DNA of 64,000 nucleotides from an uncultured Bryobacterales bacterium. GTDB lineage: Bacteria > Acidobacteriota > Terriglobia > Bryobacterales > UBA6623. The position numbers and the translations under genes are program-made. This document shows, piece after piece, positions 63,799-64,000 of the stretch. Below the pieces are notes generated by a model. That model saw only the letters and a list, made by a program, of their open reading frames with translations, was not told the DNA's origin and did no database searches. The stretch spans positions 1,436,471-1,500,470 of the forward strand of contig OX638379.1 of NCBI GenBank assembly GCA_951813605.1. Reading direction: 5' to 3'. The number at the start of each line of letters is the position of its first letter. Position 1 is the first letter of the stretch.

Positions 63799-64000
63799 CC
63801 CAATAGCCTTTATTTGATCCGATTTACACTTGATACACGACAGATTCACGGCTTGTATTCGGTCATTGAGTTAAGTTTGTATATGATCTCCCGAAGAAGC
63901 CGAGATGGCTGTCGTCAGGTCGAAAGTACTTCTTGGGGTTGCAGGCCGCACCGAGATCTTCCGCTAGGGACACAAGCGGCAGCCGAGTCAGATAAAGAGC

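Overview
The window is about 60 % GC and looks like the chromosome of an Acidobacteriota member, most likely from the Solibacter/Bryobacter side of the phylum. That placement is inferred from gene content, because no rRNA is present. The supporting content is three large outer-membrane receptors with an N-terminal carboxypeptidase-regulatory-like domain and a TonB-type barrel, two sets of heme-motif PSD1/DUF1592 proteins paired with DUF1501/DUF1552 proteins, several secreted sulfatases, a CRTAC1-type FG-GAP protein, hopanoid-type squalene genes hpnCDE and a selenocysteine gene, selA. There is no prophage, CRISPR array or conjugation module. Mobile DNA is limited to one decayed IS481-type element beside a tRNA-Arg gene and small transposase remnants.

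Layout. 1-3.6 kb: a PhoR/PhoB-type two-component pair (the kinase runs off the window), an SDR and an HU-type protein. 3.7-9.1 kb: infC without a usual start codon and without rpmI/rplT, a ChbG/YdjC deacetylase, a long Tat-exported PhoD-like protein and a decayed Lgt-like gene. 9.1-14.5 kb: a lipoprotein sulfatase, an AT-rich block running into gdhA, a nitroreductase and a small membrane protein. 14.9-19.1 kb: the PSD1 plus DUF1501 pair. 19.5-26.5 kb: a tiny secreted protein, two TPR proteins and a receptor. 26.7-29.4 kb: a transposase remnant, tRNA-Arg(CCT), the IS481-type element and a threonine-dehydratase-like enzyme. 29.6-32.8 kb: a second receptor.

32.8-39.9 kb: a tightly packed leftward series egtD-ggt-hpnC-hpnD-hpnE, divergent from egtB. 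It combines ergothioneine synthesis with squalene synthesis. 40-43.7 kb: a DUF1592 / DUF1552 / small secreted protein overlapping set. 43.8-50.8 kb: tRNA-Thr(CGT), an enolase-superfamily dehydratase, an LRR protein overlapping a weak PAAR-like ORF, a beta-lactamase-fold hydrolase, a sulfatase, a cysteine-containing secreted protein and a sulfatase pseudogene. 51.2-54.7 kb: a third receptor and an amidohydrolase.

The most notable region is 54.7-58.5 kb. selA is followed by a frameshifted yjbQ-like gene. Next comes a gene read continuously through an in-frame TGA (56922-56924), which makes a thioredoxin-like/heme-motif/PDZ protein with a Cys-Ala-Pro-Sec motif. A compact hairpin follows the TGA, in the position and loop style of a bacterial SECIS. 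The last gene, a stand-alone DsbD-N-like protein, overlaps the selenoprotein gene by 4 bp. I read this as a selenocysteine-dependent envelope redox module encoded beside part of its own Sec machinery. The window ends with a Gfo/Idh/MocA oxidoreductase, an adenylate kinase, an IS110-type remnant and a lower-GC CRTAC1 gene.
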